Source: CAKRJP01 sp963634745
GTDB lineage: Bacteria; Bacillota; Clostridia; Lachnospirales; Lachnospiraceae
DNA: 64,000 nt
Assembly: GCA_963634745.1 (NCBI GenBank)
Contig: CAVHCX010000011.1
Coordinates: forward strand, 1 to 64,000
Direction: 5' to 3'
Shown here: in pieces, positions 53,005 through 61,544 of the stretch
Layout: each line of letters begins with the position of its first letter
How positions within the stretch are numbered: position 1 is the first letter of the stretch
Notes under the pieces: generated by a model
Told to the model about the DNA's origin: nothing
Database searches by the model: none
What the model saw: only the letters and a program-made list of their open reading frames with translations
Position numbers and translations under genes: made by a program

Positions 53005-53229
53005 CATACGGCAAGGTGGGATGCTAGGCCCTTAAAGACGATAGCGAGGCTTCCGTAAGGAGCTGAAGCCGGCAGCAAGAATACGCGCATTGTGCCCGGA
53101 GGGCCGAAGGGCAAGGCCCTGAGTGAGCGCGCAGCGCGAGTTGGCGCGAATCCTTGCGAATCAGCCGGCTTAAGCTCCTTAGGAAACGAAGCGTGTCTTT
53201 AAGGGCCTAGCATCCCACCTTGCCGTATG
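53005..53229. repeat. Long palindromic repeat element, copy C
   Basis: 225 bp between the HAD gene and oppA. The outer 35 bp (CATACGGCAAGGTGGGATGC... to ...TTTAAGGGCC, TTGCCGTATG) are a perfect inverted repeat. They differ from the arms of copies A and B, whereas the core GTGCCCGGAGGGCCGAAGGG and the inner AAGCCGGC/GCCGGCTT are shared. Open frames in it are not credible genes. Confidence 0.88.
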
Positions 53230-53250
53230 TCAACAAATCCGCGAAAAAGC

Positions 53251-53285
53251 AAAAGAGAGCTGCCACAGGGGTGGCAACCCTCTCC
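53251..53285 (-). terminator. Terminator after oppA
   Basis: GAGAG(G)GTTGCCAC/GTGGCAGCTCTC stem with T-rich sequence after it on the minus strand, 26 bp after the oppA stop. Confidence 0.7.
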
Positions 53286-53310
53286 TTGTACTTTAATACA
53301 AAGTCATAAT

Positions 53311-54978
53311 TTATTTTTTCTCTGCATATTTAAATGAATAGTTTGATCCTGTGCTGTAGAAGGAAATTCCACTGACATTGGGACTAATCATTCTGGCAAT
53401 GGACTGCTGGTAGATCGGGAATACTACACAGTCATCTGCCAACATTTTCTCGCAGTCAACCAAGGCATCCCATCTTGCTTCTGTATCTAAGGCAAGCTCG
53501 CCATATTTTGCTGATTCAATGGTATCATCATATTTTGTATTGCTATAACGTCCATAGTTTGTTGAACTTCCTGTCACGAAGCAGTCCAGATCTGTCATTG
53601 GATCTGCATAGTCTGGTCCCCATCTTGTAAGTCCAAGCTGGTAATTACCATTCTGCATATCTTCCAGACGGGCTTTCTTTGGCTCCACCTTAATTGAAAT
53701 GGTAAGACCTTCTAGATTGGTCTGCCACTCATTCTGCAAGAACTGAGCTACCTGCTGTGCGGAATCGCTGTCTTCTACTACAAGCTCGAGTTCCAGCGAA
53801 TCTTTTCCGATCTCCGAAAGTCCCTTGCTCCAATAGTCTTTTGCTGCATCTACATCATAAGTCCAGTTATCATAGGTTCCAACCTCTTTCCGGAATTCTG
53901 TGCCATCCGGGCTTACTGCAAGGTTTTCTGCCACAATATAATCAGCCACTGTAGATCCATCTTTTAAGAGGGTATCTGTAACAGCCTCTTTATCAAAGGA
54001 TTTCGCAAGTGCCAGGCGGATATTTTCATTTGCAAACTCTTCTACCTCTGTATTCGGAGAGACATACCACATATATCCATCCTGAGAAGTACTATAACTT
54101 GCATCATCCTGGTACTGTTCGATCAGATCACCGGTCAGGGTTACTACATCAAGGTCACCGGATTCATAGGACATAGCTGCCGTCTGATTGTCCAGGATTA
54201 CCTGCCATTCTACGCCGTCCAGTTTTACTTCATCCGCATCATAATAATCGTCATTTTTCTCAGCCTTAATGGTCATTGCAGAAGGCTCATAATCTGTGAT
54301 TTCAAAAGCACCGTTGCAGACAATGGTATCTGCAGATGTTGCGAAATCATCTCCTGACTCCTCTGCCAACTCTTCTTTGACAGGATAGAAGCTTGGGAAG
54401 GTCATCAAGCTTTCGAATACCGCACATGGAGATGAAAGGCTAACCTTTAAGGTCTTATCATCTACGGCCTCCACACCAAGATCTGTCACCGGTTTATTTC
54501 CTGCCACAACATCATCTGCATTTAAAAGGCAGGCGGTCTGAACGAAGAACTGATACTCACTTCCTGTGTTAGGGTCTGCAAGGGTCTGCCATGCATATAC
54601 GAAATCAGATGCCGTAACATCAGAACCATCGGACCATTTCGCATCATCCCTAAGCTTAAATGTATAGGTCAGGCCGTCCTCTGACTTGTCAACACTTTCC
54701 GCAACTGCAAGGATTGCATTTCCGTCCTCATCCTTTGTATAAAGTCCTTCCATACACTGGGCCAATACAGAAAAGGATGTTCCGTCGTTTGCCAGCTGCG
54801 GGTTCAGAGAATCAATTGCCACACCGATCTGGTAACGCAGGGTATTGTCTGATGCACTTGATGTCCCGGTGCTGCCTGTAGCTTCATCGGTTTTGGAACT
54901 GCCACCGCACCCGGCCAGTGTAGTGATACACATGGATGCCGTCACAGCCATTGCTGCTGCTTTTTTCCAGTTTTTCAT
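53311..54978 (-). CDS. oppA: Oligopeptide-binding lipoprotein
   Basis: A 555-aa solute-binding protein of SBP family 5. A lipoprotein signal peptide ends at the lipobox TTLAGCGGSS with Cys near residue 24; a Ser/Thr/Gly linker follows, then the large binding domains (YTFKLRDDAKWSDGSDVTASDF and GDFATSADTIVCNGAF-like segments). It binds peptides outside the membrane for the Opp transporter. It is last in oppB-oppC-oppD-oppF-oppA, 74 bp after oppF; this spacing could allow extra control of the binding protein. GGAGGTAAG precedes the ATG. Confidence 0.95.
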   Translation of the reverse strand: MKNWKKAAAMAVTASMCITTLAGCGGSSKTDEATGSTGTSSASDNTLRYQIGVAIDSLNPQLANDGTSFSVLAQCMEGLYTKDEDGNAILAVAESVDKSEDGLTYTFKLRDDAKWSDGSDVTASDFVYAWQTLADPNTGSEYQFFVQTACLLNADDVVAGNKPVTDLGVEAVDDKTLKVSLSSPCAVFESLMTFPSFYPVKEELAEESGDDFATSADTIVCNGAFEITDYEPSAMTIKAEKNDDYYDADEVKLDGVEWQVILDNQTAAMSYESGDLDVVTLTGDLIEQYQDDASYSTSQDGYMWYVSPNTEVEEFANENIRLALAKSFDKEAVTDTLLKDGSTVADYIVAENLAVSPDGTEFRKEVGTYDNWTYDVDAAKDYWSKGLSEIGKDSLELELVVEDSDSAQQVAQFLQNEWQTNLEGLTISIKVEPKKARLEDMQNGNYQLGLTRWGPDYADPMTDLDCFVTGSSTNYGRYSNTKYDDTIESAKYGELALDTEARWDALVDCEKMLADDCVVFPIYQQSIARMISPNVSGISFYSTGSNYSFKYAEKK

Positions 54979-55052
54979 AATCTTACCTCCAAAAATATAT
55001 TTATCGAAACCTTCTTAACAAACACGCTTTGTTTATATAAGAAAGTCTGATA

Positions 55053-55988
55053 TCAATGTGATAGCCAGGAATCTAATTCCTCTTCCGTGGACCGCACAAA
55101 ATGGGTCCCTTCCACCTTCCTTAAGATGCCTTTGTTATAATCAATTCCGCTGCTCTCATAATCATAATGCAAGGATGTCCGATTCTTTTCCACCTGAGGG
55201 TTGGGCTGTGGGATAGCGGAAATCAGGCTCTTGGTATAGGGGTGTAGCGGATTTTCAAAAATTTCCTCTGTAGTCCCTGTTTCTACCAGATGGCCAAGAT
55301 GCAAAACTCCGATTCGGTCTGAAATGTATTTGACCATGGAAAGATCATGGGCAATAAAGAGATAGGCCGTCTGGGTCTCCTGCTGAATATCCTTCATCAG
55401 GTTCACCACCTGGGCCTGAATGGATACATCCAGAGCCGAGATACATTCATCTGCAACAATCAGCTTGGGATTCATGACCAGGGCCCTGGCAATGCCTACT
55501 CTCTGGCGCTGACCTCCGGAAAATTGATGGGGATACCTGCTGGCATGTTCCGGTGTCAGACCTACTTTTTTCAGGATCTCCGCGATTTTTTCATTTCTTT
55601 CATCCTTATTTTGATACATATGGTGGATGTCCAGTCCCTGTCCGATAATATCCGAAACTTTTTTTCTTGGATTCAGGCACTCCATGGGATCCTGAAAAAT
55701 CATCTGCATATCTACTCGTAGCTTCTTCTCGTCAACCTTCGATAATTTCCCTGAGCAGTCCATGCCCTCAAAGGTAATCTTTCCGTCCGTAGGTTTATAG
55801 AGTCGAATGCAGGATCTTCCGATGGTGGATTTTCCGGATCCGGATTCTCCCACAAGCCCGTAGGTTTCTCCCGGATAAATTTCAAAGCTGACGTCGTCCA
55901 CTGCCTTGACGGTAAACTTTTTATTTACCTTAAAATATTGCTTTAGCCCTTCTACCTTCAGAAGGGGCTCTTTCTTCTGTTCTGTCAT
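55053..55988 (-). CDS. oppF: Oligopeptide ABC transporter ATPase (OppF)
   Basis: A 311-aa ATPase: Walker A GLVGESGSGKSTIGR (about residue 46), signature QFSGGQRQRVGIARAL, Walker B LIVADECISALDVS, and the C-terminal oligopeptide/dipeptide domain with NPLHPYTKSLISAIP. Together with OppD it drives peptide import. It overlaps oppD by 4 bp. Length and motifs are normal for OppF/DppF. Confidence 0.95.
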   Translation of the reverse strand: MTEQKKEPLLKVEGLKQYFKVNKKFTVKAVDDVSFEIYPGETYGLVGESGSGKSTIGRSCIRLYKPTDGKITFEGMDCSGKLSKVDEKKLRVDMQMIFQDPMECLNPRKKVSDIIGQGLDIHHMYQNKDERNEKIAEILKKVGLTPEHASRYPHQFSGGQRQRVGIARALVMNPKLIVADECISALDVSIQAQVVNLMKDIQQETQTAYLFIAHDLSMVKYISDRIGVLHLGHLVETGTTEEIFENPLHPYTKSLISAIPQPNPQVEKNRTSLHYDYESSGIDYNKGILRKVEGTHFVRSTEEELDSWLSH

Positions 55989-57061
55989 AAGGCCGCTTCC
56001 TCCTTCATCCGCTTGATTCTTTTTCTTAGTTCCTCCGGCATTTCTACCTTGGGCGCCTTCGGATGCAAAAGCCAGGTAGCTGCAAAATGAGAGTCACTGA
56101 TCTTAAACATAGGGGGCTGTAGTCTTGAATCAATTTTCAAGGCATATTTATTTCGGGGTGCAAAGGCATCTCCCTCTACCGGTTTTTGCAGATTCGGTGG
56201 ACTTCCCGGTATTGTAAAAAGTCGGCTGTCTGCAGTATTCAAATCCGGCATGGCTGACAAAAGTCCCCAGGTATAAGGATGCTTGGGATCATAAAAGATC
56301 TCATCGATGCTTCCTTTTTCAACGATTTTTCCCGCATACATAACATTTACATAATCGGCCACCTTGGCTACCACTCCCAGATCATGGGTAATGTAGATAA
56401 CCGAAATACCTGTCTTTTCCTGGATCCTTCGAATCAGCTCCAAGATCTTTGCCTGGATGGTCACATCCAAGGCGGTTGTGGGTTCATCACAGATTAGAAG
56501 TTCCGGGTTACAAGCCAGGGCGATGGCGATTACCACTCTCTGACGCATACCTCCCGAAAGCTGGTGGGGATAGTTTTTCATCCTTTTTTCTGCATCTGTA
56601 ATTCCAACCAATTCAAGCAATTCCACAGCCTTTTTATAGGCCTCTTCCTTAGGTGTCTTATAGTGCCAAATCATACCCTCCATGATCTGCTTTCCAATGG
56701 TCATCAAGGGATTCAGGGAAGTCATGGGATCCTGAAAAACCATTGCGATCCTTTTTCCATTTATATGTTCACGGATATCTTTCTTTTTCATTTGCAGGAT
56801 ATCGCAGGTGACTTTTTCTCCATCCTCTCTTGTATAAGTAAACCGAATGGAGCCCCTGTTGATCTGCCCATTTTTTGCCAGGATACCCATGGCAGCTTTT
56901 GCCGTCACAGACTTGCCGGAGCCGGATTCTCCAACGATGGCAACCGTCTCCCCCCTATACAGGTCTAGGTTGACACCCCGTATGGCATTGACACTGCCGG
57001 TGGTTGTTTTAAATGAGATAGAGAGATCTCGAACCTCTAATATTTTTTCACGTTCTGCCAT
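55985..57061 (-). CDS. oppD: Oligopeptide ABC transporter ATPase (OppD)
   Basis: A 358-aa ATPase: Walker A AIVGESGSGKSVTAKA, signature QLSGGMRQRVVIAIAL, Walker B LLICDEPTTALDVT, and the C-terminal signature DPKHPYTWGLLSAMPDL. The C-terminal extension has CysteinE-free residues, so the Fe-S motif of some OppD proteins is absent. AGGAGGGATG precedes the ATG. It lies 12 bp after oppC. Confidence 0.95.
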   Translation of the reverse strand: MAEREKILEVRDLSISFKTTTGSVNAIRGVNLDLYRGETVAIVGESGSGKSVTAKAAMGILAKNGQINRGSIRFTYTREDGEKVTCDILQMKKKDIREHINGKRIAMVFQDPMTSLNPLMTIGKQIMEGMIWHYKTPKEEAYKKAVELLELVGITDAEKRMKNYPHQLSGGMRQRVVIAIALACNPELLICDEPTTALDVTIQAKILELIRRIQEKTGISVIYITHDLGVVAKVADYVNVMYAGKIVEKGSIDEIFYDPKHPYTWGLLSAMPDLNTADSRLFTIPGSPPNLQKPVEGDAFAPRNKYALKIDSRLQPPMFKISDSHFAATWLLHPKAPKVEMPEELRKRIKRMKEEAAL

Positions 57062-57073
57062 TTTTCATCCCTC

Positions 57074-58177
57074 CTACATTTCCTTCATCTTCGGATCCAG
57101 CGCTTCTCTAAGCCCGTCAGCCAAAAGCGTAAAGCTTAACATCAAAAGGGACATCACCACCAAAGGAAAGATGATCTGATAGGGATGGGTCGTAAAATTC
57201 TTATATCCATCTGAAATCATGGTTCCGAGGGAGGCTAAGGGGCTTGGAACTCCCAGCCCGATAAATGCTAAAAAGGCTTCGGTAAAGATGGCATGGGGAA
57301 TAGAAAACATAGTCTGGGTAATGACCGGCCCAAAAATATTTGGAAAAATTTCGCTAAAGATAATGCGAAAGCTTCCTGCCCCGAGAGTCCTGGATGCCAA
57401 GACAAATTCTCTTTCCTTAAGTTTTAGCATCTCGGCTCTTGCAATCCGGCTCATTCCAATCCAACCGGTAACGATCAAGGCAACCGTAATAGAGGTAAGA
57501 CCGGGGCTTAAGACCAACATCATCAAGGTAACAACTACTAAGGTGGGAATACTATTTACGATTTCCACAATTCGCTGCATAACCATGTCCACTTTTCCAC
57601 CAAAGTATCCGGAGATCAGACCATAGCTAAGTCCGAAAAGCATATCTACCAGCACAGCAACCACCGCAATATACAAGCTGATTCTGGTTCCGGTCCAGGT
57701 TCTTGTCCAGATATCACGGCCAAGAGAATCACTTCCAAACCAGTAGTAGACATCTGTTTTCTTATCACTGATATACTTATTGATCTGCTTTGCCACGCCG
57801 GAGACCTTGACCGTCTCACTTCCATCTAAGATTCCAAGCTTTTCAAGCCCCGGAACCCTGGGTGCCAGATTCTGATTTTTAATATCCTGGGTTGCGTAGG
57901 TGTAAGACGTCATATGGGGGCCTACAATTGCTAAAAGGATAATTAGCAGAATACAAAAGAAGCTGATGACCGCACCCTTATTTTTCTTAAAGCGGACAAA
58001 TGCATCCTTCCAGAAGCTTTGACTGGCAAAGTTCGTATCGATGAGGTCTTCGTTTATATGCTGAAATTCAAAATCATCCTCCTGAAACTCGATCCCCTTT
58101 AAATATTCTTCTACATCCACAATGGGAACTGCTGCCTCTGCAAGTGCTGCCGGCTCTATTTTTTTATTTCTCCACAT
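57074..58177 (-). CDS. oppC: Oligopeptide ABC transporter permease (OppC)
   Basis: A 367-aa permease with a long acidic N-terminal cytoplasmic part (about 75 residues, EEYLKGIEFQEDDFEF), then six membrane helices and the EAA loop (ASRTLGAGSFRIIFSEIFPN). WFGSDSLGRDIWTRT is typical of OppC/DppC. AGGAGG selects the ATG at 58177; the frame's earlier first codon is a TTG that overlaps oppB. It is 13 bp after oppB. Confidence 0.94.
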   Translation of the reverse strand: MWRNKKIEPAALAEAAVPIVDVEEYLKGIEFQEDDFEFQHINEDLIDTNFASQSFWKDAFVRFKKNKGAVISFFCILLIILLAIVGPHMTSYTYATQDIKNQNLAPRVPGLEKLGILDGSETVKVSGVAKQINKYISDKKTDVYYWFGSDSLGRDIWTRTWTGTRISLYIAVVAVLVDMLFGLSYGLISGYFGGKVDMVMQRIVEIVNSIPTLVVVTLMMLVLSPGLTSITVALIVTGWIGMSRIARAEMLKLKEREFVLASRTLGAGSFRIIFSEIFPNIFGPVITQTMFSIPHAIFTEAFLAFIGLGVPSPLASLGTMISDGYKNFTTHPYQIIFPLVVMSLLMLSFTLLADGLREALDPKMKEM

Positions 58178-58190
58178 CTTTCGTCGCCTC

Positions 58191-59120
58191 CTATTCTTTT
58201 GCAAGTCTGATTCTTGGATCGATCACACCATAAAGAATATCGACTGCCAGCATCAACACAATGTACATGGCACTATAGATAAATGCGATAGTAATGGTTA
58301 CGTTATAATCATTGGACTGGATCGCCGTTACCATCAAACTTCCGATTCCCGGTATAGAGAAAATCTTCTCGATCACCAAAGACCCGATCATCAAATCCAC
58401 AACCAGGGGTGCAAGAACAGTAACAATAGGAATCAGGGCATTTCTAAGGGCATGCCTTATAATCAAGGGCCCTCCTGTGATTCCTTTACTCTCTGCAAGA
58501 AGCATATAATCACTGTCCAAGACTTCCAAAAGCTCTGTCCTTGTAAATCTGGCCACCGTGGCGATAGAAAACATAGAAAGGGCAATGGTCGGCATCACTG
58601 AGGATGCAAAGATTTCCGCCGAATTATACAAAAGGGGGAATATATTCGCTCGATATCCCAGGAAATAGGCCATAGCCAGGGCGAATACATAGGACGGCAG
58701 GCTGACACCCAAGACCGATATAACGGTACAAAGGGAATCGATCCAGGTTCCGCTTTTTAAGGCCGCTGCAATTCCAAGGAGAATACCTAGGATGGCTCCC
58801 AAGACGACCGCCTGTCCGCCGATCCGAAAGCTCACCGGAAGCCTTGTATTTAAAAGCTTTGAAATATCCGTATTTTTTGAAATACTGTAAGATACGCCAA
58901 AATCACCCCGGACCACATTTTTCACATAGTTTACAAACTGGACTACAATGGGCTGGTCCAGGCCATATTTTTGATTTAAAACCTGCACCTGGGCCTCCGA
59001 CAGTTTTTCATCATTGAATGGTGAACCCGGCATAAACTGAAGCATACAAAAGAGAAGCAATAGAATGATCAGAATCGTGACAATTGAGACAAATACCCTC
59101 TTTGCAATATACTTTTTCAC
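58191..59120 (-). CDS. oppB: Oligopeptide ABC transporter permease (OppB)
   Basis: A 309-aa permease with six helices. LQFMPGSPF and KYGLDQPIVVQFVNYVKNV near the start and the EAA loop (AESKGITGGPLIIRHALRNA) are typical of OppB/DppB. The GGGAGGG site touches the ATG at 59126 but lies 6 nt before the GTG at 59120, so I use the GTG. It is the first gene of the opp operon, behind a consensus promoter and a 170-nt leader with two hairpins. Confidence 0.94.
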   Translation of the reverse strand: MKKYIAKRVFVSIVTILIILLLLFCMLQFMPGSPFNDEKLSEAQVQVLNQKYGLDQPIVVQFVNYVKNVVRGDFGVSYSISKNTDISKLLNTRLPVSFRIGGQAVVLGAILGILLGIAAALKSGTWIDSLCTVISVLGVSLPSYVFALAMAYFLGYRANIFPLLYNSAEIFASSVMPTIALSMFSIATVARFTRTELLEVLDSDYMLLAESKGITGGPLIIRHALRNALIPIVTVLAPLVVDLMIGSLVIEKIFSIPGIGSLMVTAIQSNDYNVTITIAFIYSAMYIVLMLAVDILYGVIDPRIRLAKE

Positions 59121-59166
59121 AAGCATCCCTCCCTATAGGCATTCTGCATAAGAAGGCAAAATAGGA

Positions 59167-59202
59167 AGAGGCACAACTGCAACCTTTTGCAGCTATGCCT
59201 CT
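59167..59202 (-). promoter_or_regulatory. Second leader hairpin of the opp operon
   Basis: AGAGGCAtAGCTGCA/TGCAGTTGTGCCTCT on the minus strand, about 50 nt before oppB. Its 5' GGCATA and 3' GTTGTGC match the arms of the hairpin at 59229-59263, so the two could swap partners. Confidence 0.6.
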
Positions 59203-59228
59203 TTGCATTAAACTTTCTTTTCACAAAA

Positions 59229-59263
59229 CAAAAACGGAGCACAACTTTTTTGTTATGCCCCGT
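59229..59263 (-). terminator. First leader hairpin of the opp operon, terminator-like
   Basis: ACGGGGCATAAC/GTTGTGCTCCGT stem (with G-U pairs), loop of six A, then TTTTTG, about 20 nt after the expected transcription start. It could stop transcription in the leader unless an alternative fold forms. Confidence 0.65.
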
Positions 59264-59282
59264 CGCCTTTAATATGCTTGTG

Positions 59283-59311
59283 ATTATACTTGCCTAATTT
59301 TTCTTTGTCAA
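59283..59311 (-). promoter_or_regulatory. Consensus promoter of the opp operon
   Basis: TTGACA and TATAAT, both perfect, with a 17-bp spacer on the minus strand, about 160 bp before oppB. Confidence 0.85.
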
Positions 59312-59375
59312 ACAAATGACAAAACACCTTATTTTATTATGTATTTTCTCCCTTGCGCTTTTATTTTAAAGGTTT

Positions 59376-59807
59376 TTACCTCCTAAAAAATGTTTCATGA
59401 AAGGAAATAGCCTTATCAGCAAGGCACACGATCCAGGCTTCCCTTGACATAGGAACCCGCTCGGGATTTAAGGGCCACATGTGGCAGTAGATCACATGAC
59501 TTACCCGGTCATCCACCTTATAATATCTCCTGGCATTTAGGGAGGCAATTCTTGCATGCCTAAAGCCATGAAAACGGTGGCTTCCATCATCCTTTTTATG
59601 CCAGTCATAAAGATAAAAATCATGCAGCATGGCACCCAAGAGCAAGACCCGCAGATTGGAACTTAGTGAAAACATCTTGTCGATCTTGTAGCTTAGCTTT
59701 GCTACATTTTCACAGTGCTCGTAGGTGGTGACCCTCCCGTGCTGGATATATTTTTTCATTCTCTGGACATTGCAGTCTGACTGTACAAGAGAAAGTATCT
59801 CGTACAT
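59376..59807 (-). CDS. HD-domain protein
   Basis: A 143-aa protein with HD-type metal residues: His in VTTYEHCENVAKLSYKI, the His-Asp pair in GAMLHDFYLYDWHKK, His in RFHGFRHARIASLNARRYY, and Asp in CLADKAISFHE. Short HD proteins of this layout are common in Clostridia; nucleotide or phosphate substrates are likely but unproven. AGAAGGGATG selects the ATG at 59807, six codons into the frame. It stands alone upstream of the opp promoter. Confidence 0.88.
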   Translation of the reverse strand: MYEILSLVQSDCNVQRMKKYIQHGRVTTYEHCENVAKLSYKIDKMFSLSSNLRVLLLGAMLHDFYLYDWHKKDDGSHRFHGFRHARIASLNARRYYKVDDRVSHVIYCHMWPLNPERVPMSREAWIVCLADKAISFHETFFRR

Positions 59808-59924
59808 TTCTTCATCCCTTCTCATTTATAAACAAAACCCTTTCATCTCTCAGATTCACAAGGAAGCATTCGCTAGCTCTAGCCGGCGAATATTCAACCC
59901 TCCTCTCCTAGTGTATCATAAAAT

Positions 59925-59987
59925 CAAAAAAGCAGCCCACTTATTAGCGGAAAATCAATTTTCCCGTAAGCAGTGGCTGCTTTTTTA
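59925..59987. terminator. Terminator between the HD gene and the 63-aa gene
   Basis: AAAAAGCAGCC(C)AC/GTGGCTGCTTTTTT stem with an inner GGGAAAATTGATTTTCC arm; T-run on both sides. Strong and bidirectional in form. Confidence 0.8.
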
Positions 59988-60022
59988 TACTTTTTAAGGC
60001 TTCTTTTATTTTTTTCGCCATA

Positions 60023-60214
60023 CTAGATTCTTGTTACGTGAGACTCAGCGTTTTTCATGATCTGTACGACTGCTGAAGAATTACCTGTCAACATTGCAGA
60101 ACATGCTGCAAAATAATCTGCATGATCTAATACATATTTTTTTAAACGCTCTAGCAAACTTGTCTTGTTACTCATAGTCATTGCTTTATTTTTAGAAATA
60201 GTTGCTGTACTCAT
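60023..60214 (-). CDS. 63-aa protein of unknown function
   Basis: A small protein, MSTATISKNKAMTMSNKTSL followed by a helical ERLKKYVLDHADYFAACSAM and a tail GNSSAVVQIMKNAES. GAGGAGAGG lies at a good distance from the ATG, and a strong terminator follows 36 bp after its stop, so it looks like a real gene. It has no signal peptide or membrane helix. I do not recognise it; a short regulatory or sporulation-type protein is possible. Confidence 0.6.
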   Translation of the reverse strand: MSTATISKNKAMTMSNKTSLLERLKKYVLDHADYFAACSAMLTGNSSAVVQIMKNAESHVTRI

Positions 60215-60342
60215 ATGATCCTCTCCTCTTTTTATCTATGTTTCAATATTTTTCTCTGTTACATCCTGTATTCTAGACCGAATCTTAAGACGAAACTAGT
60301 AGCAGGATTATCCAGTTTTACGAGGATATTGACCTTTTGATC

Positions 60343-60903
60343 CTAGAATAGGAGAAATGACCACAACACATTAAGTAGCCCCGCAAGGGCCATAACCAAG
60401 ATAGGACTTAGCTTGGTTCTTCGAAGTAGTAAGAGACAGATCCCAAAGATCCCCACCAGATACCATCTGGTATCTGCCAGATGCACCGACCCATTCTTCC
60501 AGAAGGCTTCCATCAAAATGGCACTTCCTGCGGAAGCAATGAGGGCCACCACTGCCGGCCTTAAAGATTCCAGGACGCGTTGAAAGACCTTCATCTTTTT
60601 GTATCTTAGATAGAAGCAGGCTATGACAGTGACTATGACACAGGAAGGAAGGATACAGCCGCAGGTTGCTACAATAGAACCCGGAAGCCCTGCGATTTTA
60701 TTTCCTACAAAAGTGGCGGAATTTACCGCAATGGGGCCCGGTGTCATCTGGGAGATGGTGATGAGGTCTGTAAATTCCGACATGCTAAGCCAGGCATGCT
60801 GCACAACCACCTGTTCTTTGATTAAAGGCATGGCGGCATACCCGCCGCCAAAACTAAAAAGTCCAATCTGAAGAAAGCTAAAGAAGAGTTCAAAATAAAT
60901 CAT
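60343..60903 (-). CDS. Chromate transporter-family protein, second half of a split pair
   Basis: A 186-aa membrane protein with one CHR domain: LQIGLFSFGGGYAAMPLI at the start and TISQMTPGPIAVNSATFVG in the second helix region. Five or six helices. It overlaps the upstream homologue by 4 bp; together they make the two halves of a ChrA-type transporter, in which each half is usually inserted in opposite orientation. The physiological anion in gut anaerobes is unknown and need not be chromate. Confidence 0.92.
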   Translation of the reverse strand: MIYFELFFSFLQIGLFSFGGGYAAMPLIKEQVVVQHAWLSMSEFTDLITISQMTPGPIAVNSATFVGNKIAGLPGSIVATCGCILPSCVIVTVIACFYLRYKKMKVFQRVLESLRPAVVALIASAGSAILMEAFWKNGSVHLADTRWYLVGIFGICLLLLRRTKLSPILVMALAGLLNVLWSFLLF

Positions 60904-61520
60904 TTTCCTTTAACCTCCCGTCTTCTTTCAATAAGCGCACGGAAAATCCCTAACAAACCACAAAATAAGATCACATATACCACATTGACTCCAAAGAAAC
61001 AGGAAGCCACAAATGCCCCAAGCATCAATAGGTCAGAGATTCGGTCTTTCTTTTTAGCAATCCCAACCGCCATATCATAAGTCACAGAGGCAATGACCGC
61101 CCCGACACCTGCCTGCATTCCTTCTAGGAGGAGGCTTACTATTCGATTATCCCGAACTGCCTGATAGCAAAGAGAAATCAGGGAAATAATTACAAAAGGA
61201 GGAAGGACCGTCCCAAGAATCGCCACTAAAATCCCCGGAAGCCCTGCCAGCTTATAGCCCACTACGATGGCTCCATTTACTGCAATGGCCCCCGGTGCGG
61301 ACTGGGCAATGGCGACCAGGTCCAGCATTTCCTCCTCCTTAATCCAATGATACTCATCTACAAACTTTTTCTTCATCAAGCTTACGATGACATATCCCCC
61401 TCCAAAGGTAAATGCACTTAGATAAAAGGTCGACCAAAAGATCTTCCACAATCTTTTATCTCTTTTATCACTTTTATCGTCTATTCTATTCTCTTTGCTT
61501 TCATCTTGTGCTTGCTCCAT
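60900..61520 (-). CDS. Chromate transporter-family protein, first half of a split pair
   Basis: A 206-aa homologue of the gene that follows: FYLSAFTFGGGYVIVSLM and AIAQSAPGAIAVNGAIVVG. A hydrophilic, charged N-terminus of about 28 residues comes first, richer in Asp and Lys than usual. It lies 24 bp after the hybrid kinase and overlaps the next gene by 4 bp, so the kinase may share the transcript. Confidence 0.92.
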   Translation of the reverse strand: MEQAQDESKENRIDDKSDKRDKRLWKIFWSTFYLSAFTFGGGYVIVSLMKKKFVDEYHWIKEEEMLDLVAIAQSAPGAIAVNGAIVVGYKLAGLPGILVAILGTVLPPFVIISLISLCYQAVRDNRIVSLLLEGMQAGVGAVIASVTYDMAVGIAKKKDRISDLLMLGAFVASCFFGVNVVYVILFCGLLGIFRALIERRREVKGK

Positions 61521-61544
61521 AGCTATTTCATATCTTACGCTTTC

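Noticed and set aside
52920..53114. A 64-codon minus-strand frame through copy C
   Set aside because: Most of it is the repeat core, translated like the shadow frames of copies A and B, and there is no ribosome binding site. Only the last about 15 codons are unexplained.
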